DNA of 64,000 nt from Acidimicrobiia bacterium (GTDB lineage Bacteria > Actinomycetota > Acidimicrobiia > Acidimicrobiales > Aldehydirespiratoraceae), in the NCBI GenBank assembly GCA_022820805.1, contig JAJEEV010000009.1, forward strand, positions 62,001 through 126,000. The letters are read 5' to 3'. This document shows positions 7,754 through 16,011 of the stretch, in pieces. The notes under the pieces were generated by a model. The model had not been told where the DNA came from. It did not search any database and saw only the letters and a program-made list of their open reading frames with translations. Position numbers and translations under genes: made by a program. How positions within the stretch are numbered: the first letter of the stretch is position 1; each line of letters opens with the position of its first letter.

Positions 7754-8875
7754 ATGACGGCGAAGACCAACACCATCCTGACCATCCCCGAGCCCCGCAC
7801 CGCGGCTCTGGCCACCAAGCCGTACCCGGTGGCCGGACCCGGGTTTGTGATCGTCGAGGTGGCGGTGGCGCCGGTGTGCAACGAGGGCCGCATCTACCGC
7901 GACCACCAGTTCGAGTGGCACGACAGCCCCGAGCACCTCGGTCACGAGGGGGTCGGCACCATCGTGGAGACGCAGCCGGGGTCGCGGTTCAGCGTCGGCG
8001 ACCGGGTGATCGTCTACCAGGCGAACGGCTGCCAGGAGTGCTTCGTTTGCACCCAGGGGCTGTCGCCCACCCACTGCCTGGGCATCCCGTACGAGTCCTA
8101 TGAGGAGGGGATGGCCCCCCAGGACATCGAAGCCGGCCTGCTCGGCATCGAGAAGGTCAACGGCAGCGCCTCGGGCGGCTTCGCCATGGTGCAGTACCGG
8201 CTGGCGCCCGAGCACATGATCCAGCTGATCCCCGACCAATTGTCGTTCCATCACGCCGCCGCGGCCAACTGCCTGCTGGGCTGCACCTACACCGCCGCCG
8301 AGGAGGCCGGCGTGCGTCCCGGCGACGTGGTGCTCGTCGGCGCGATCGGCTTCATCGGCCTGGGCGCGGTGGTGAACGCGCTGTACCGGGGGGCCACGGT
8401 GGTGGTGCTGGGCCGGCACCCGTACCGCATGGAGCTGTGCCGCCGGCTGGGGGTGCAGCACATCATCGACCCCGACGACGGCGACTGGCTCGAGCGGGTC
8501 CACGCCCTCACCGGCGGGCGGCAGGGCGCCGACGTGGCCTTCGAGTGCGCCGGCGTGCCCTTCTACCTCGACCGGTGCATGGCCGGTCTGCGCCGTTACG
8601 GCACGATGTACTCGCTGGGCCACGACGAGGGCTCGGTGCTCTACTCGCTGAGCATCCTCAACGACCTGATGGAGCGCCACATCAACTGGACCGGCGGCCA
8701 CGACGTGCGCCACCGCGACCGCGACGGCCTGCTGAGAATGCTGTGCGACCCGCAGGTGCAGGGCTGGATCGACACCATCGTCACCCACACGTTCCCCATG
8801 AGCCGGGCCGGCGAGGCCCTCGAGATCACGCTCACCAAGGAGTGCGGCAAGGTCTACCTGCTCCCCCAGGAGTGA
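7754..8875 (+). CDS. Zinc-type medium-chain alcohol dehydrogenase (MDR)
   Basis: A 373-residue medium-chain dehydrogenase. It has the catalytic-zinc region (APVCNEG and HLGHEGVG), a Cys cluster C-x2-C-x2-C-x8-C (GCQECFVCTQGLSPTHC) where the structural zinc binds, and a Rossmann glycine motif VGAIGFIGLGAVV. The catalytic Cys context CNEG differs from the common CGSD. The family oxidises alcohols or reduces aldehydes with NAD(P). The gene is divergent from the SDR at 6763 and 62 bp ahead of the TetR gene. Whether it belongs to the TetR regulon is unclear, because the first operator lies after it. Confidence 0.86.
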   Translation: MTAKTNTILTIPEPRTAALATKPYPVAGPGFVIVEVAVAPVCNEGRIYRDHQFEWHDSPEHLGHEGVGTIVETQPGSRFSVGDRVIVYQANGCQECFVCTQGLSPTHCLGIPYESYEEGMAPQDIEAGLLGIEKVNGSASGGFAMVQYRLAPEHMIQLIPDQLSFHHAAAANCLLGCTYTAAEEAGVRPGDVVLVGAIGFIGLGAVVNALYRGATVVVLGRHPYRMELCRRLGVQHIIDPDDGDWLERVHALTGGRQGADVAFECAGVPFYLDRCMAGLRRYGTMYSLGHDEGSVLYSLSILNDLMERHINWTGGHDVRHRDRDGLLRMLCDPQVQGWIDTIVTHTFPMSRAGEALEITLTKECGKVYLLPQE

Positions 8876-8902
8876 GAACCGTCCTCTGGACCGGCCCGAG
8901 CG

Positions 8903-8933
8903 TTGACCGATAGTGGGTCTTGACCCATAATAG
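8903..8933 (+). promoter_or_regulatory. tetR promoter with operator 1
   Basis: TTGACC (8903-8908), a 17-bp spacer and CATAAT (8926-8931) form a good promoter whose -10 ends six bases before the ATG at 8938, so the message is probably leaderless. The 26-bp operator (8908-8933) has arms CGATAGTGGGTC and GACCCATAATAG around TT, filling the spacer and -10. Bound repressor would block RNA polymerase, which is classic autoregulation. The same inverted repeat recurs at 13852, 16921 and 22514. Confidence 0.7.
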
Positions 8934-8937
8934 TGGG

Positions 8938-9531
8938 ATGCCGCGAGTAACCGAGGCGACCAGAGCCGTGCACCGGCGCAGACTGCTGGAGGCCGCCACC
9001 GCCGAGTTCGCAGCCAAGGGCTTCGACGGGGCCAGGGTCGACGACATCTCCATAGCCGCGGGACTCGGCAAGGGCACCATCTACAACTACTTCGAATCGA
9101 AGCACGAGGTCTTCCGCGAGGCGGTAGCGGCCTGGTTCGCACGCATCGTCAACACTCTTGAACCGCTCCCCGCCGATGCGACCATCCGCGAGCAACTGTT
9201 GACGATCCTGCGAACTGATCTGAAGGTGTCCGCAGAGATCGAGGAGTTCGCCCGAGTCGTGTACCGGGAGACGCTCAGGCCAAACCGTGATGAGGTGGCC
9301 GCGCTCCTGCCGGACGTCGACCCGTCCGATGAGGCCCTGGAGGCCGTCATCTCGCGGGGCCAGTCGGCGGGAGAGATCCGGGCCGACCGGTCGGCCGCCG
9401 AGTTGACCCGCGTCCTGCGCAGCCTGTTCAATGGCTTGATCTTCGAACGGTGGATGCCCGATTCGGCCATCGAGCTCTACGACATTCCAGAACTGGCCGT
9501 CGACCTGTTCCTGCAGGGCGTGGGGACCTAG
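8938..9531 (+). CDS. TetR/AcrR-family transcriptional regulator
   Basis: A 197-residue repressor. The N-terminal helix-turn-helix is typical (LLEAATAEFAAKGFDGARVD, then ISIAAGLGKGTIYNYF). The C-terminal ligand-binding domain is divergent, as usual for the family. The ATG at 8938 is only six bases after the -10 box. An inverted repeat covering its promoter is repeated ahead of three other units in the next 14 kb, so this is the likely local repressor, with the inducer presumably a pathway substrate or CoA ester. Its stop codon TAG directly abuts repeat element copy 1; downstream genes encode an SDR and a 2-oxoacid dehydrogenase set. Confidence 0.9.
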   Translation: MPRVTEATRAVHRRRLLEAATAEFAAKGFDGARVDDISIAAGLGKGTIYNYFESKHEVFREAVAAWFARIVNTLEPLPADATIREQLLTILRTDLKVSAEIEEFARVVYRETLRPNRDEVAALLPDVDPSDEALEAVISRGQSAGEIRADRSAAELTRVLRSLFNGLIFERWMPDSAIELYDIPELAVDLFLQGVGT

Positions 9532-9666
9532 AGGCCGAGCGCATAGATGCACATGAACGGCCCATACGGCGCGAGGCTGTGGCCCGAGCGGCCCGTGAGC
9601 GCAGCGAACAAGAGCGGGAATGGCACCGCCGCACCGCGACCGGCTCTCGCCTATCCGCGTGGCCCC
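9532..9666 (+). repeat. 135-bp dispersed element, copy 1
   Basis: It begins AGGCCGAGC and ends CCGCGTGGCCCC; the ends pair imperfectly (GCATAG against CTATCC). It contains the shared core with GTGGCCCGAGCGGCCC and GCAGCGAACAAGAGCGGG. The left flank is CTAG (part of the tetR stop) and the right flank TCAG, so the 4-bp flanks are similar but not identical, unlike copies 2, 3 and 5. An ATG at 9547 opens a 50-codon frame to 9699 through the core, in the same frame as the small ORF at 33508. No clear ribosome site supports it. Confidence 0.8.
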
Positions 9667-9721
9667 TCAGGTGCGGCAGGGGCCCGGGTCCAGCCTTGAT
9701 CGCTCGGACGGCCGGCAGGCG

Positions 9722-10492
9722 ATGTTCTCGGTGAAGGACAAGGTGGCGGTGGTCACCGGGGGTGGAAGCGGGATCGGCCTCGCCACCGTCAAGCGCATGC
9801 TGGCCGCGGAGGCCCGCGTGGCCTTCTGCACCCGCTCGGACAACTCCGAGCTGGCCGAGCAGCTTGGAGCCCTCTTCATCCGGGCCGACGTGAGCGACGA
9901 GGGGCAGGTCAGGGCGCTGATGAGCAAGGTGCGCGACCGGCTGGGACCGATCGATGTGCTGGTCAACAACGCAGGCATCTGGGACATGGACAGCCCTGTC
10001 GAGACAGGCGACAGCGGCGCCTTCAGACAGAACCTGGAAGTCAACGTGCTGGGGACGCTGCACTGCATCAAGCACGGCGCGCCGCTGATGAACGACGGCG
10101 GCGTGATCATCAACATCTCGTCGCTGGCAGCCCACATCGCCTTGCCCGGCTACGGCCCCTACAGCGTGTCCAAGGCCGGTCAGAGCGCCGTGACCCGCAC
10201 CGCGGCCATCGAACTGGGCGACCGCGGCATCAGGGTCGTCGACATCGCGCCGGGCACCGTGGCCACCGAGAACATCGCCAACGAGACCGACACAGAGGCC
10301 GAGATCGCCGCGTTCAACAACCTCACCCCGCTGCGGCGCATCTGCGAGATGGACGAGGTGGCCGCGGCGGTGCACTTCCTGGCGTCCGACGACTGCCGCT
10401 ACATCAGCGGCAGCGCCATGATCCTCGACGGCGGGATGCTCGCAGGGCTGTCCGTCGGCCTGTGCGAGATGCTCGTTCCGGCGAGTGAATGA
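9722..10492 (+). CDS. Short-chain dehydrogenase/reductase
   Basis: A 256-residue classical SDR with cofactor motif TGGGSGIG, NNAG, and catalytic YSVSK (Y-x3-K) after INISS. The ATG at 9722 is chosen because the family start (MFSVKDKVAVVTGG) falls there; upstream in-frame sequence is repeat element. Its stop overlaps the E2 gene by ATGA, so the two are translationally coupled. Located in the tetR unit, it probably oxidises a hydroxy intermediate before or after the 2-oxoacid dehydrogenase step. It most resembles the SDR at 29951 in the DGGxLxAGxSV ending. Confidence 0.87.
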   Translation: MFSVKDKVAVVTGGGSGIGLATVKRMLAAEARVAFCTRSDNSELAEQLGALFIRADVSDEGQVRALMSKVRDRLGPIDVLVNNAGIWDMDSPVETGDSGAFRQNLEVNVLGTLHCIKHGAPLMNDGGVIINISSLAAHIALPGYGPYSVSKAGQSAVTRTAAIELGDRGIRVVDIAPGTVATENIANETDTEAEIAAFNNLTPLRRICEMDEVAAAVHFLASDDCRYISGSAMILDGGMLAGLSVGLCEMLVPASE

Positions 10493-11769
10493 GCCAGATG
10501 AGCACGGAAGTACTCATGCCCAAGGTCGGCATGTCGACCAGCGAGATCACGTTGAACGAGTGGCTGGTTGCGTCCGGGGACGAGGTCGCCACCGACCAGG
10601 TCATCGCCACCGTCGAGAGCGAGAAGACCGAGGTCGAGGTCGAGGCGGTCTGCGACGGGTTCATCGACATCCGGCTCGATGAGGGCGGGGAAGCGAAGCC
10701 CGGCGCCCTGATCGCCGTCATCGGCGACAGCCGGGAGGCGGCCGCCGAACATCGCGACCGGGCCGTGTCCGCCGAAGCGGCTCCCCCGGACGCTCATCGG
10801 ACTCCTGGCACTGATGCCGCCCCGCTGGCAACGCCGCCCCGCGAGCCGGTCACCGGCGGCACCGACCGTGTCGAGGCGACGCCCATCGCCCGCAAGCTGG
10901 CCGCCGAGAACCGGATCGACCTCTCGCTGGTGACCCCGACCGGTCCCCAGCGGCGGGTGGTGCGCGCCGACGTCGACCGGGCCATCGCCCTCGTCCGATC
11001 AGCAACCGAAACAGGCTCCGGCCGGCGCCCGGATGCCGGCGGTTACGAGGTCGCGCCCGAGCAGGTCGCCGGTCTCACCGCCGCGAGGGTGCACCGGCTG
11101 AGCGGCATGACCGGAGCCATCTCCGCTCAGATGATGGCCAGCCTGCACGGGATGGCTCAGCTCACCATCGGGGGCCGGTGGAACGCAGACCGCTGGGTTG
11201 CCCACCGCGACGGGCTCCTCGCCCGGCAGGATCAACTCGGCTGCCGGGTCAGCTACACCGCGATGATGATCTTCGCGCTGTCGCGGGCCCTGGGCCGGCA
11301 TCCGAATATGAACGCCAGCATCGTCGGCAGCGAGGTCGTCGAGTGGGCCGAGGTCAACATCGGTGCTGCCGTCTCAGCCGGCGTCGCCCACCTCTCGGTT
11401 CCCGTCATCCGCAACGCCGACCAGAAGGGCCTGGTCGAGATCGCCCGGGAACTGGCGGATCTGGCGGCCAGGGTGCGCAACGGCACCATCACCGCTCCTG
11501 AGCTCACCGGCAGCACGTTCACGTTGACCAGCGTCACCGGCAGCGCCAACAGCTGGGGCACCCCGGTGATCAACCCCCCCAACGCCGCCATCCTCGGAAC
11601 CCAGCCCATCGTCGACGCGCCCGTGGTGCGCGACGGGCGAGTCGTCGCCGGCAAGGTCCTGCCCGCCTCGCTCACCTTTGACCACCGGCTTGTGAACGGG
11701 GTCGGCGCCGAGGAGTTCTGCCTCACTGTCAGCCACTTCGTAGAGAGTCCCGAAGAGCTCTTCGACTGA
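10489..11769 (+). CDS. 2-oxoacid dehydrogenase complex E2 (lipoyl acyltransferase)
   Basis: A 426-residue dihydrolipoyl acyltransferase. The N-terminal lipoyl domain has the acceptor Lys in ESEKTEVEVEA (K46). A peripheral-subunit-binding domain spans about residues 125-163 (ATPIARKLAAENRIDL). The C-terminal catalytic domain ends with DHRLVNG. The active-site motif is normally DHRxxDG; here Asp is Asn, so the His is kept but the partner residue is altered. E2 moves the acyl group from E1-bound thiamine to CoA. E1 alpha and beta follow at 11816 and 12787. The ATG at 10489 overlaps the SDR stop. An E3 (lipoamide dehydrogenase) is not in the window. Confidence 0.9.
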   Translation: MSQMSTEVLMPKVGMSTSEITLNEWLVASGDEVATDQVIATVESEKTEVEVEAVCDGFIDIRLDEGGEAKPGALIAVIGDSREAAAEHRDRAVSAEAAPPDAHRTPGTDAAPLATPPREPVTGGTDRVEATPIARKLAAENRIDLSLVTPTGPQRRVVRADVDRAIALVRSATETGSGRRPDAGGYEVAPEQVAGLTAARVHRLSGMTGAISAQMMASLHGMAQLTIGGRWNADRWVAHRDGLLARQDQLGCRVSYTAMMIFALSRALGRHPNMNASIVGSEVVEWAEVNIGAAVSAGVAHLSVPVIRNADQKGLVEIARELADLAARVRNGTITAPELTGSTFTLTSVTGSANSWGTPVINPPNAAILGTQPIVDAPVVRDGRVVAGKVLPASLTFDHRLVNGVGAEEFCLTVSHFVESPEELFD

Positions 11770-11815
11770 GACGCGTCGAGGGCCTGTCACCACAGAAGCG
11801 ACCGGAGCGAACATC

Positions 11816-12790
11816 ATGACAACCGACCAGGATCTGCAGATCGCCCTGCATCGCGAGATGGTGCGGGCCCGCGTCCTCGACGAGGGCCACATGAGGATGA
11901 TCCGGCAGGGGCGCTGCGAGAGCATGTCCCATCCCGCCACCGGCCAGGAGGCGATCTCGGCCGGGATCACCGCCGCGCTGCAACCGGAGGACATCCTCTA
12001 CCCGACATTCCGCGGCTACGGCGACTACCTGGGGCGGGGCACCGACATGAAGGCGCTCGTGGCCGAGCTGATGGGACGCCGGGGAGGCATCAACCGGGGC
12101 GTCGGCGGCATTCACCTCGGCGACCGGGAGCACAACACCCACGGAGTGTCGGGCTGCCTGGGCGCCAACCTGACCATGGCGGTCGGATCAGCGCAGGCGG
12201 TCAAGATGCGCGACGAGCGGCGGGTGGTGATGGTTCACGTCGGCGAGGGCGCGTTCAACACCCCCGACTCGCACGCCATGATGAACATGGCTGCGATCTG
12301 GAACGTCCCGCTGGTCATCATCGTCACCAACAACCAGTTCGTCGAGTTCAGCTACCACGACATCCACTTCCCGCCCAACGCCGAGGGCATCGGGACCCGG
12401 GCCGGGTACTACCGGATCCCCAACAAGTGCCTCGACGGCAACGATGTGGAGTTGGTCTACCGCGAGGCCCGCGACGCCACCGAGTGGGCCCGCGACGGCA
12501 AGGGGCCGGTCCTGCTGGAGTTGGTCACGTGTCGCATAGCCGGCCACTTCGACGCCGACCCCCTCGACTACATCGATGGGGAACTGATCGAGGAGTGGAA
12601 GCAGAAGGACCCGGTCAGCCGCTACGAGGCGGTCCTGGTCCGGCGCGGGACAATGGACTCGGACTCCATCGAGGCCGCCCACAGGGCGGCCCGGGCCGAG
12701 GTCGACGAGGCGTTCAAGCTGGCTCTCGAGGACGAGCCGGCGAGCGCCGGCTACCTGCTCGAGCATCTGGCCGAGACCGGGGTGCTGTGA
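11816..12790 (+). CDS. Thiamine-dependent dehydrogenase E1 alpha subunit
   Basis: A 324-residue E1 alpha of the acetoin/branched-chain 2-oxoacid dehydrogenase type. The thiamine-diphosphate motif is GEGAFNTP (143-150) through NN (172-173). Two conserved positions differ: GDG is GEG, and the Glu normally just after the HE pair of this motif is Ala (HAMMN). RGYGDYLGRG and GVGGIHLGD are typical of AcoA-like subunits. GGAG precedes the ATG at 11816 by eight bases. It overlaps the beta subunit by GTGA. The complex would decarboxylate a 2-oxo compound or cleave an acyloin; the exact substrate is open, and the altered motif residues make activity worth testing. Confidence 0.88.
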   Translation: MTTDQDLQIALHREMVRARVLDEGHMRMIRQGRCESMSHPATGQEAISAGITAALQPEDILYPTFRGYGDYLGRGTDMKALVAELMGRRGGINRGVGGIHLGDREHNTHGVSGCLGANLTMAVGSAQAVKMRDERRVVMVHVGEGAFNTPDSHAMMNMAAIWNVPLVIIVTNNQFVEFSYHDIHFPPNAEGIGTRAGYYRIPNKCLDGNDVELVYREARDATEWARDGKGPVLLELVTCRIAGHFDADPLDYIDGELIEEWKQKDPVSRYEAVLVRRGTMDSDSIEAAHRAARAEVDEAFKLALEDEPASAGYLLEHLAETGVL

Positions 12791-13785
12791 CCATGCCCCC
12801 CGTGAAGTACATGGATGCGCTGACCCAGGCACTGACCGAGGAGATGCGACGCGACGACCGGGTGTTCCTGCTCGGCGAGGACATCAGGGTCTCGAACCTC
12901 GGCATCACCGCCGGCCTGGTCGAGGAGTTCGGCCCCGAACGGGTCGTCGATACGCCCATCCACGAGAACGCTCTGGTCGGGGTGGCCATGGGGGCGGCGC
13001 TGGAGGGAATGAGACCCGTGGTCGAGATCATGTTCTCGGACTTCGCGCTGCTGGCCGCCGATCAGATCGTGAACCAGGTGGCCCAGTGGCGCTACATGAC
13101 CCAGGGCCAGTACGAGGTGCCGTTGGTGATCCGGATGCCGACCGGCGGCGGCTTCGCCTACGGGATGCACCACTCGCAGTCCACCGAGACCCACTTCTTC
13201 CAGACGCCCGGCCTGCCCATCGCCATGCCGTCGACCCCAGCCGACGCCAAGGGCCTGTTGAAGACCGCGATCCGGTCCAACGACCCGGTCCTGTTCCTCG
13301 AGCACATGCTGCTGTGCCTGCAGAACGACGAATCGGAGGTGCCCGACGGCGACCATCTGGTGCCGTTCGGGGAGGCGGCCGTCCGCCGGGAGGGCCATGA
13401 CGTCACCGTCGTGGCCTTCGGGGCCATGGTCAACCAGGCGCTGACCGCTGCTGATGCGCTGGAGGGACGGGGTGTCTCCGTCGAGGTGGTCGACCCCCGC
13501 ACGATCGTCCCGCTCGACGCCGACACGATCTTCGCGTCGGTCGCCAGGACCAACCGTCTGGTCGTCATCGAGGAGAGCCGCATACGCGGCGGCCTGGGGG
13601 CCGAACTGGCCGCCCAGGCCGCGACCGGCGACAACTTCTTCCTGCTGGACGCCCCCATCGAGCGGGTCGCGGCTCCCAATATCCCGGTGCCCTGCACGTC
13701 CCAGCTCGAACAGGCCTACCTCCCGGATGCCGAGACTCTCATCGAGGCGATCGACCGCACACTGGCCTACCGCGGCAGCTTCTAG
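12787..13785 (+). CDS. Thiamine-dependent dehydrogenase E1 beta subunit
   Basis: A 332-residue E1 beta with the family pattern FLLGEDIRV near the N-terminus, a conserved PIHENALVGVAMGAALEGMRP segment (seen as PIHENALVG and GAALEGMRP), and the C-terminal transketolase-like domain (VVDPRTIVPLD, VIEESRIRGG). The GTG at 12787 overlaps the alpha-subunit stop as GTGA; an ATG two codons later (12793) is the alternative. Beta pairs with alpha to form the decarboxylase that feeds the E2 at 10489. It is the last gene of the tetR-SDR-E2-E1 unit; the next gene has its own promoter and operator. Confidence 0.9.
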   Translation: MTMPPVKYMDALTQALTEEMRRDDRVFLLGEDIRVSNLGITAGLVEEFGPERVVDTPIHENALVGVAMGAALEGMRPVVEIMFSDFALLAADQIVNQVAQWRYMTQGQYEVPLVIRMPTGGGFAYGMHHSQSTETHFFQTPGLPIAMPSTPADAKGLLKTAIRSNDPVLFLEHMLLCLQNDESEVPDGDHLVPFGEAAVRREGHDVTVVAFGAMVNQALTAADALEGRGVSVEVVDPRTIVPLDADTIFASVARTNRLVVIEESRIRGGLGAELAAQAATGDNFFLLDAPIERVAAPNIPVPCTSQLEQAYLPDAETLIEAIDRTLAYRGSF

Positions 13786-13827
13786 CGGCAGGTCGCAGAG
13801 GTGTTCGTTCATCCCGCAGTCCACCGC

Positions 13828-13877
13828 TTGACACGTCGGGACTCCCCATGTCTAATGTGGGTCAAGACCCACATTAG
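13828..13877 (+). promoter_or_regulatory. Promoter with operator 2 (perfect 12-bp arms)
   Basis: TTGACA (13828-13833), a 17-bp spacer and TCTAAT (13851-13856) form a strong promoter. The operator at 13852-13877 has perfectly complementary arms CTAATGTGGGTC and GACCCACATTAG around AA and covers the -10 and predicted start point. This is the best copy of the 26-bp site also found at 8908, 16921 and 22514, and so the best reference for the consensus. Confidence 0.75.
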
Positions 13878-13895
13878 TGCGAACGGGGAGGACGT

Positions 13896-14279
13896 GTGAG
13901 GCCGGAACGGAAGCTGGCTGTCGAGAGGCTCTATGAGTGCCTGGCCGACGGGCGCTACGACGAGGCCCGGAGCCTGCTCCACCCGGATTATCGCTCCAAC
14001 ACCCAGCCCCACGAGACCAGCCCCGACGCACTGATCGAAGAGATCGACGCGATCAAGCGAGCCATGACCTCCCTGAAGCGCGTGACGATCCTGACGATGG
14101 CAGAGGGCGACATGGAGGTGATCCTTCACCGGACCGAGGGGACCGACCCGTCCTCGGGCGAGCCCGTCGCGTTCCGGGCAGCCGACTTCTTCCGGAAGGC
14201 TGACGACGGACGCTTCATCGAGCACTGGGACGCGGTGACCTTCGACGGCGGCGACCTCTTCGACACCATCGAGCTATGA
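13896..14279 (+). CDS. SnoaL-like / nuclear transport factor 2 fold protein
   Basis: A 127-residue protein of the SnoaL/NTF2 fold. It starts with a helix pair (VERLYECLADGRYDEARSLL), then HPDYRSNTQ, and ends with FFRKADDGRFIEHWDAV, the usual pattern of the polyketide-cyclase-like group. Such proteins act as cyclases, isomerases, hydratases or decarboxylases on small hydrophobic compounds; no catalytic residue can be named here. The GTG at 13896 has GGGGAGG just upstream. The promoter carries the best operator of the TetR set. Repeat element copy 2 lies between this gene and the SDR at 14433. Confidence 0.8.
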   Translation: MRPERKLAVERLYECLADGRYDEARSLLHPDYRSNTQPHETSPDALIEEIDAIKRAMTSLKRVTILTMAEGDMEVILHRTEGTDPSSGEPVAFRAADFFRKADDGRFIEHWDAVTFDGGDLFDTIEL

Positions 14280-14281
14280 GG

Positions 14282-14416
14282 AGGCCGAGCAGATAGATGC
14301 GCGAGTCCGGCCCATACGGTGCGAGGCCGTGGCCCGAGCGGCCCGTGAGCGCAGCGAACAAGAGCGGGAATGACACAGCTTCGACGCGACAGACTCTCAC
14401 CTATTCGCGGATGCTC
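14282..14416 (+). repeat. 135-bp dispersed element, copy 2
   Basis: It is flanked by TGAG on both sides (14277-14280 and 14417-14420); the match extends to TGAGGAGGC. The left flank contains the SnoaL-like stop codon, and the right flank supplies the AGGAGG ribosome site of the SDR at 14433. The core is intact, while the outer ends are the most diverged of the four full copies (CTATTCGCGGATGCTC). An ATG at 14297 opens a 40-codon frame ending at 14419. Confidence 0.82.
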
Positions 14417-14432
14417 TGAGGAGGCAGATTAC

Positions 14433-15230
14433 ATGAGCCTAGAAGGAAGGATCGCCGTGGTAACCGGCGCGTCGCACCCGCGGGGCATGGGCGCCGCGGT
14501 GGCGGCCAAGCTCGCCTCGGCGGGCGCGGCGGTGGGGTTGGTCGACCTCGAGAGCACTGCCGGCGCGCTGGCCGAGCGGACCGCCGGCATCGTGGCGTCC
14601 GGTGGCCGAGCCCTGGCCGTGCATGCCGACGCCACCGATCCCGATTCCGTGCAGTCATGCGTGGCCGCGGTCGTCGAGGGACTCGGAGCCCCGGACATCC
14701 TGGTCAACAACGCGGGGGTGGGGATCGGAAGCCACCAGTTGCTGGCGAACTCAGAGGAGATCTGGTCGCAGACCCTGGCCGTCAACCTCATGGGAGTCAA
14801 CCGGTTCAGCTGCGCGGTGATCCCCCACATGCAGTCGGCCGGCGGAGGCGTCATCGTCAACAACGCCTCAGTAGCGGGCCTGGGCGGGATGCTCGGCATC
14901 CCCGCGCCCTACACGGCCAGCAAGCACGCCGTGATCGGGCTGACCAAGGCCATCGCGGTGGAGTTCGGCCCGGACAACATCCGCTGCGTGGCCGTCTGCC
15001 CCGGGTCGGTCAAGACTCAGATGCACGCCCGGGTCCTAGATCTGCACATGACCACGTACGGCTTGACCTACGACGAGGCCGAGGCCTTCGAGGTCGACGC
15101 GATCCCGCTGGGCTACTCGTGCGAGCCCGAGGAGGTGGCCGGCGTGGTGGCCTTCCTGGTCGGCCCCGAGGGCCGCTACCTGACCGGGGTGAGCATCCCT
15201 GTCGCGGGCGGGATGGCGCCCGGCCTGTAG
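14433..15230 (+). CDS. Short-chain dehydrogenase/reductase
   Basis: A 265-residue SDR. The cofactor loop is TGASHPRGMG, longer and more polar than the standard TGxxxGIG and like the loop of the SDR at 16012 (TGASRPNGQG). NNAG and the catalytic YTASK (Y-x3-K) are present. AGGAGG nine bases upstream fixes the ATG at 14433. It lies downstream of operator 2 with the SnoaL-like gene and the AroM-like gene at 15276. Its C-terminal part (CEPEEVAGVVAFLVGPEGRY) is standard. The substrate is unknown. Confidence 0.86.
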   Translation: MSLEGRIAVVTGASHPRGMGAAVAAKLASAGAAVGLVDLESTAGALAERTAGIVASGGRALAVHADATDPDSVQSCVAAVVEGLGAPDILVNNAGVGIGSHQLLANSEEIWSQTLAVNLMGVNRFSCAVIPHMQSAGGGVIVNNASVAGLGGMLGIPAPYTASKHAVIGLTKAIAVEFGPDNIRCVAVCPGSVKTQMHARVLDLHMTTYGLTYDEAEAFEVDAIPLGYSCEPEEVAGVVAFLVGPEGRYLTGVSIPVAGGMAPGL

Positions 15231-15275
15231 GCGCTGAGAGGCACCGGCAGGCAGACCCGAACAAGGAGACAGACC

Positions 15276-15977
15276 GTGAGGAAAATGGGGGTGCTGGTCC
15301 CGTACCGCTCCGACCCGGAGATGATCGCCTTCGTCGAGGAGCACCTCGACCTTGAGGCCGATCTGGTGGTGCGGGGCTCTCAGGACGGCATGAGCGACGA
15401 GGAGCTGCGGGCCCTGTCGGAGGGGGTGGAGCCGAACTCGTACGCCGAGATCCTCGAGGACGGCTCGACGGTGAACATCACCCGCGAGGTCGTGCTCGAG
15501 GGAATGCAGAGCCAGGCGCGGAGGCTGCTCGACGACGGCTGCGAGGCGGTGATGATCTGCTGCACGCTGCCGTGGACCGAGCTCGACGCTATGTCTGATG
15601 TGGTGACCCCGTACACGATCCTCGAGGACACCGCGGCCACCATCGCCGGTTCCGGCGGCGCCATCGGCGTGATGCAGCCGGTCGAGGCGGCCATGGAGGA
15701 GGAGATCGAGCACTGGCTGGCCCTCGGTGAGCGCCGCGGGCTGGAGATCCACGCCCGCTACGCGGCCCCGCAGGTGCCGGGCGAGGACGTGGTGTTCAGC
15801 GACGACCAGTACGCCGAGGTGGCCCGGTCGCTGGCCGCCCAGGACGTGGACGTGATCGTCATGGACTGCATGGCCTACACCGAGCACCACCGGGAAGTGG
15901 TATCAGAGGCGTCAGGCAAGCCGGTCCTGCGGGCGATGCAGCTGACCGGAATGGTCGTCGAGCACGCCTACAGCTAA
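15276..15977 (+). CDS. AroM-family protein (Asp/Glu racemase-like fold)
   Basis: A 233-residue protein matching the AroM family along its length: SDEELRALSEGVEPNSYAEIL, then a strand ending MICCTLPW, then VDVIVMDCMAYTEHHREVV, comparable to the MLDCLGF region of E. coli AroM. AroM proteins resemble aspartate/glutamate racemases and maleate isomerases, with catalytic Cys residues in the two halves (here in ICCT and DCMAY). The biochemical role is not established even in E. coli. AAGGAG precedes the GTG at 15276. It is the last gene of the operator-2 unit, so an isomerase or amide-related step in the catabolic pathway is plausible. Confidence 0.7.
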   Translation: MRKMGVLVPYRSDPEMIAFVEEHLDLEADLVVRGSQDGMSDEELRALSEGVEPNSYAEILEDGSTVNITREVVLEGMQSQARRLLDDGCEAVMICCTLPWTELDAMSDVVTPYTILEDTAATIAGSGGAIGVMQPVEAAMEEEIEHWLALGERRGLEIHARYAAPQVPGEDVVFSDDQYAEVARSLAAQDVDVIVMDCMAYTEHHREVVSEASGKPVLRAMQLTGMVVEHAYS

Positions 15978-16011
15978 CTCGCGACGGCCCTGCCGCGGCT
16001 CGACAGCCCTG

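Noticed and set aside
6953-9142. Very long open frames antisense to the dehydrogenases and other genes
   Set aside because: They are shadow frames of GC-rich genes: biased to Arg, Ala, Gly and His, with no motifs, and opposite strands carry clear families.
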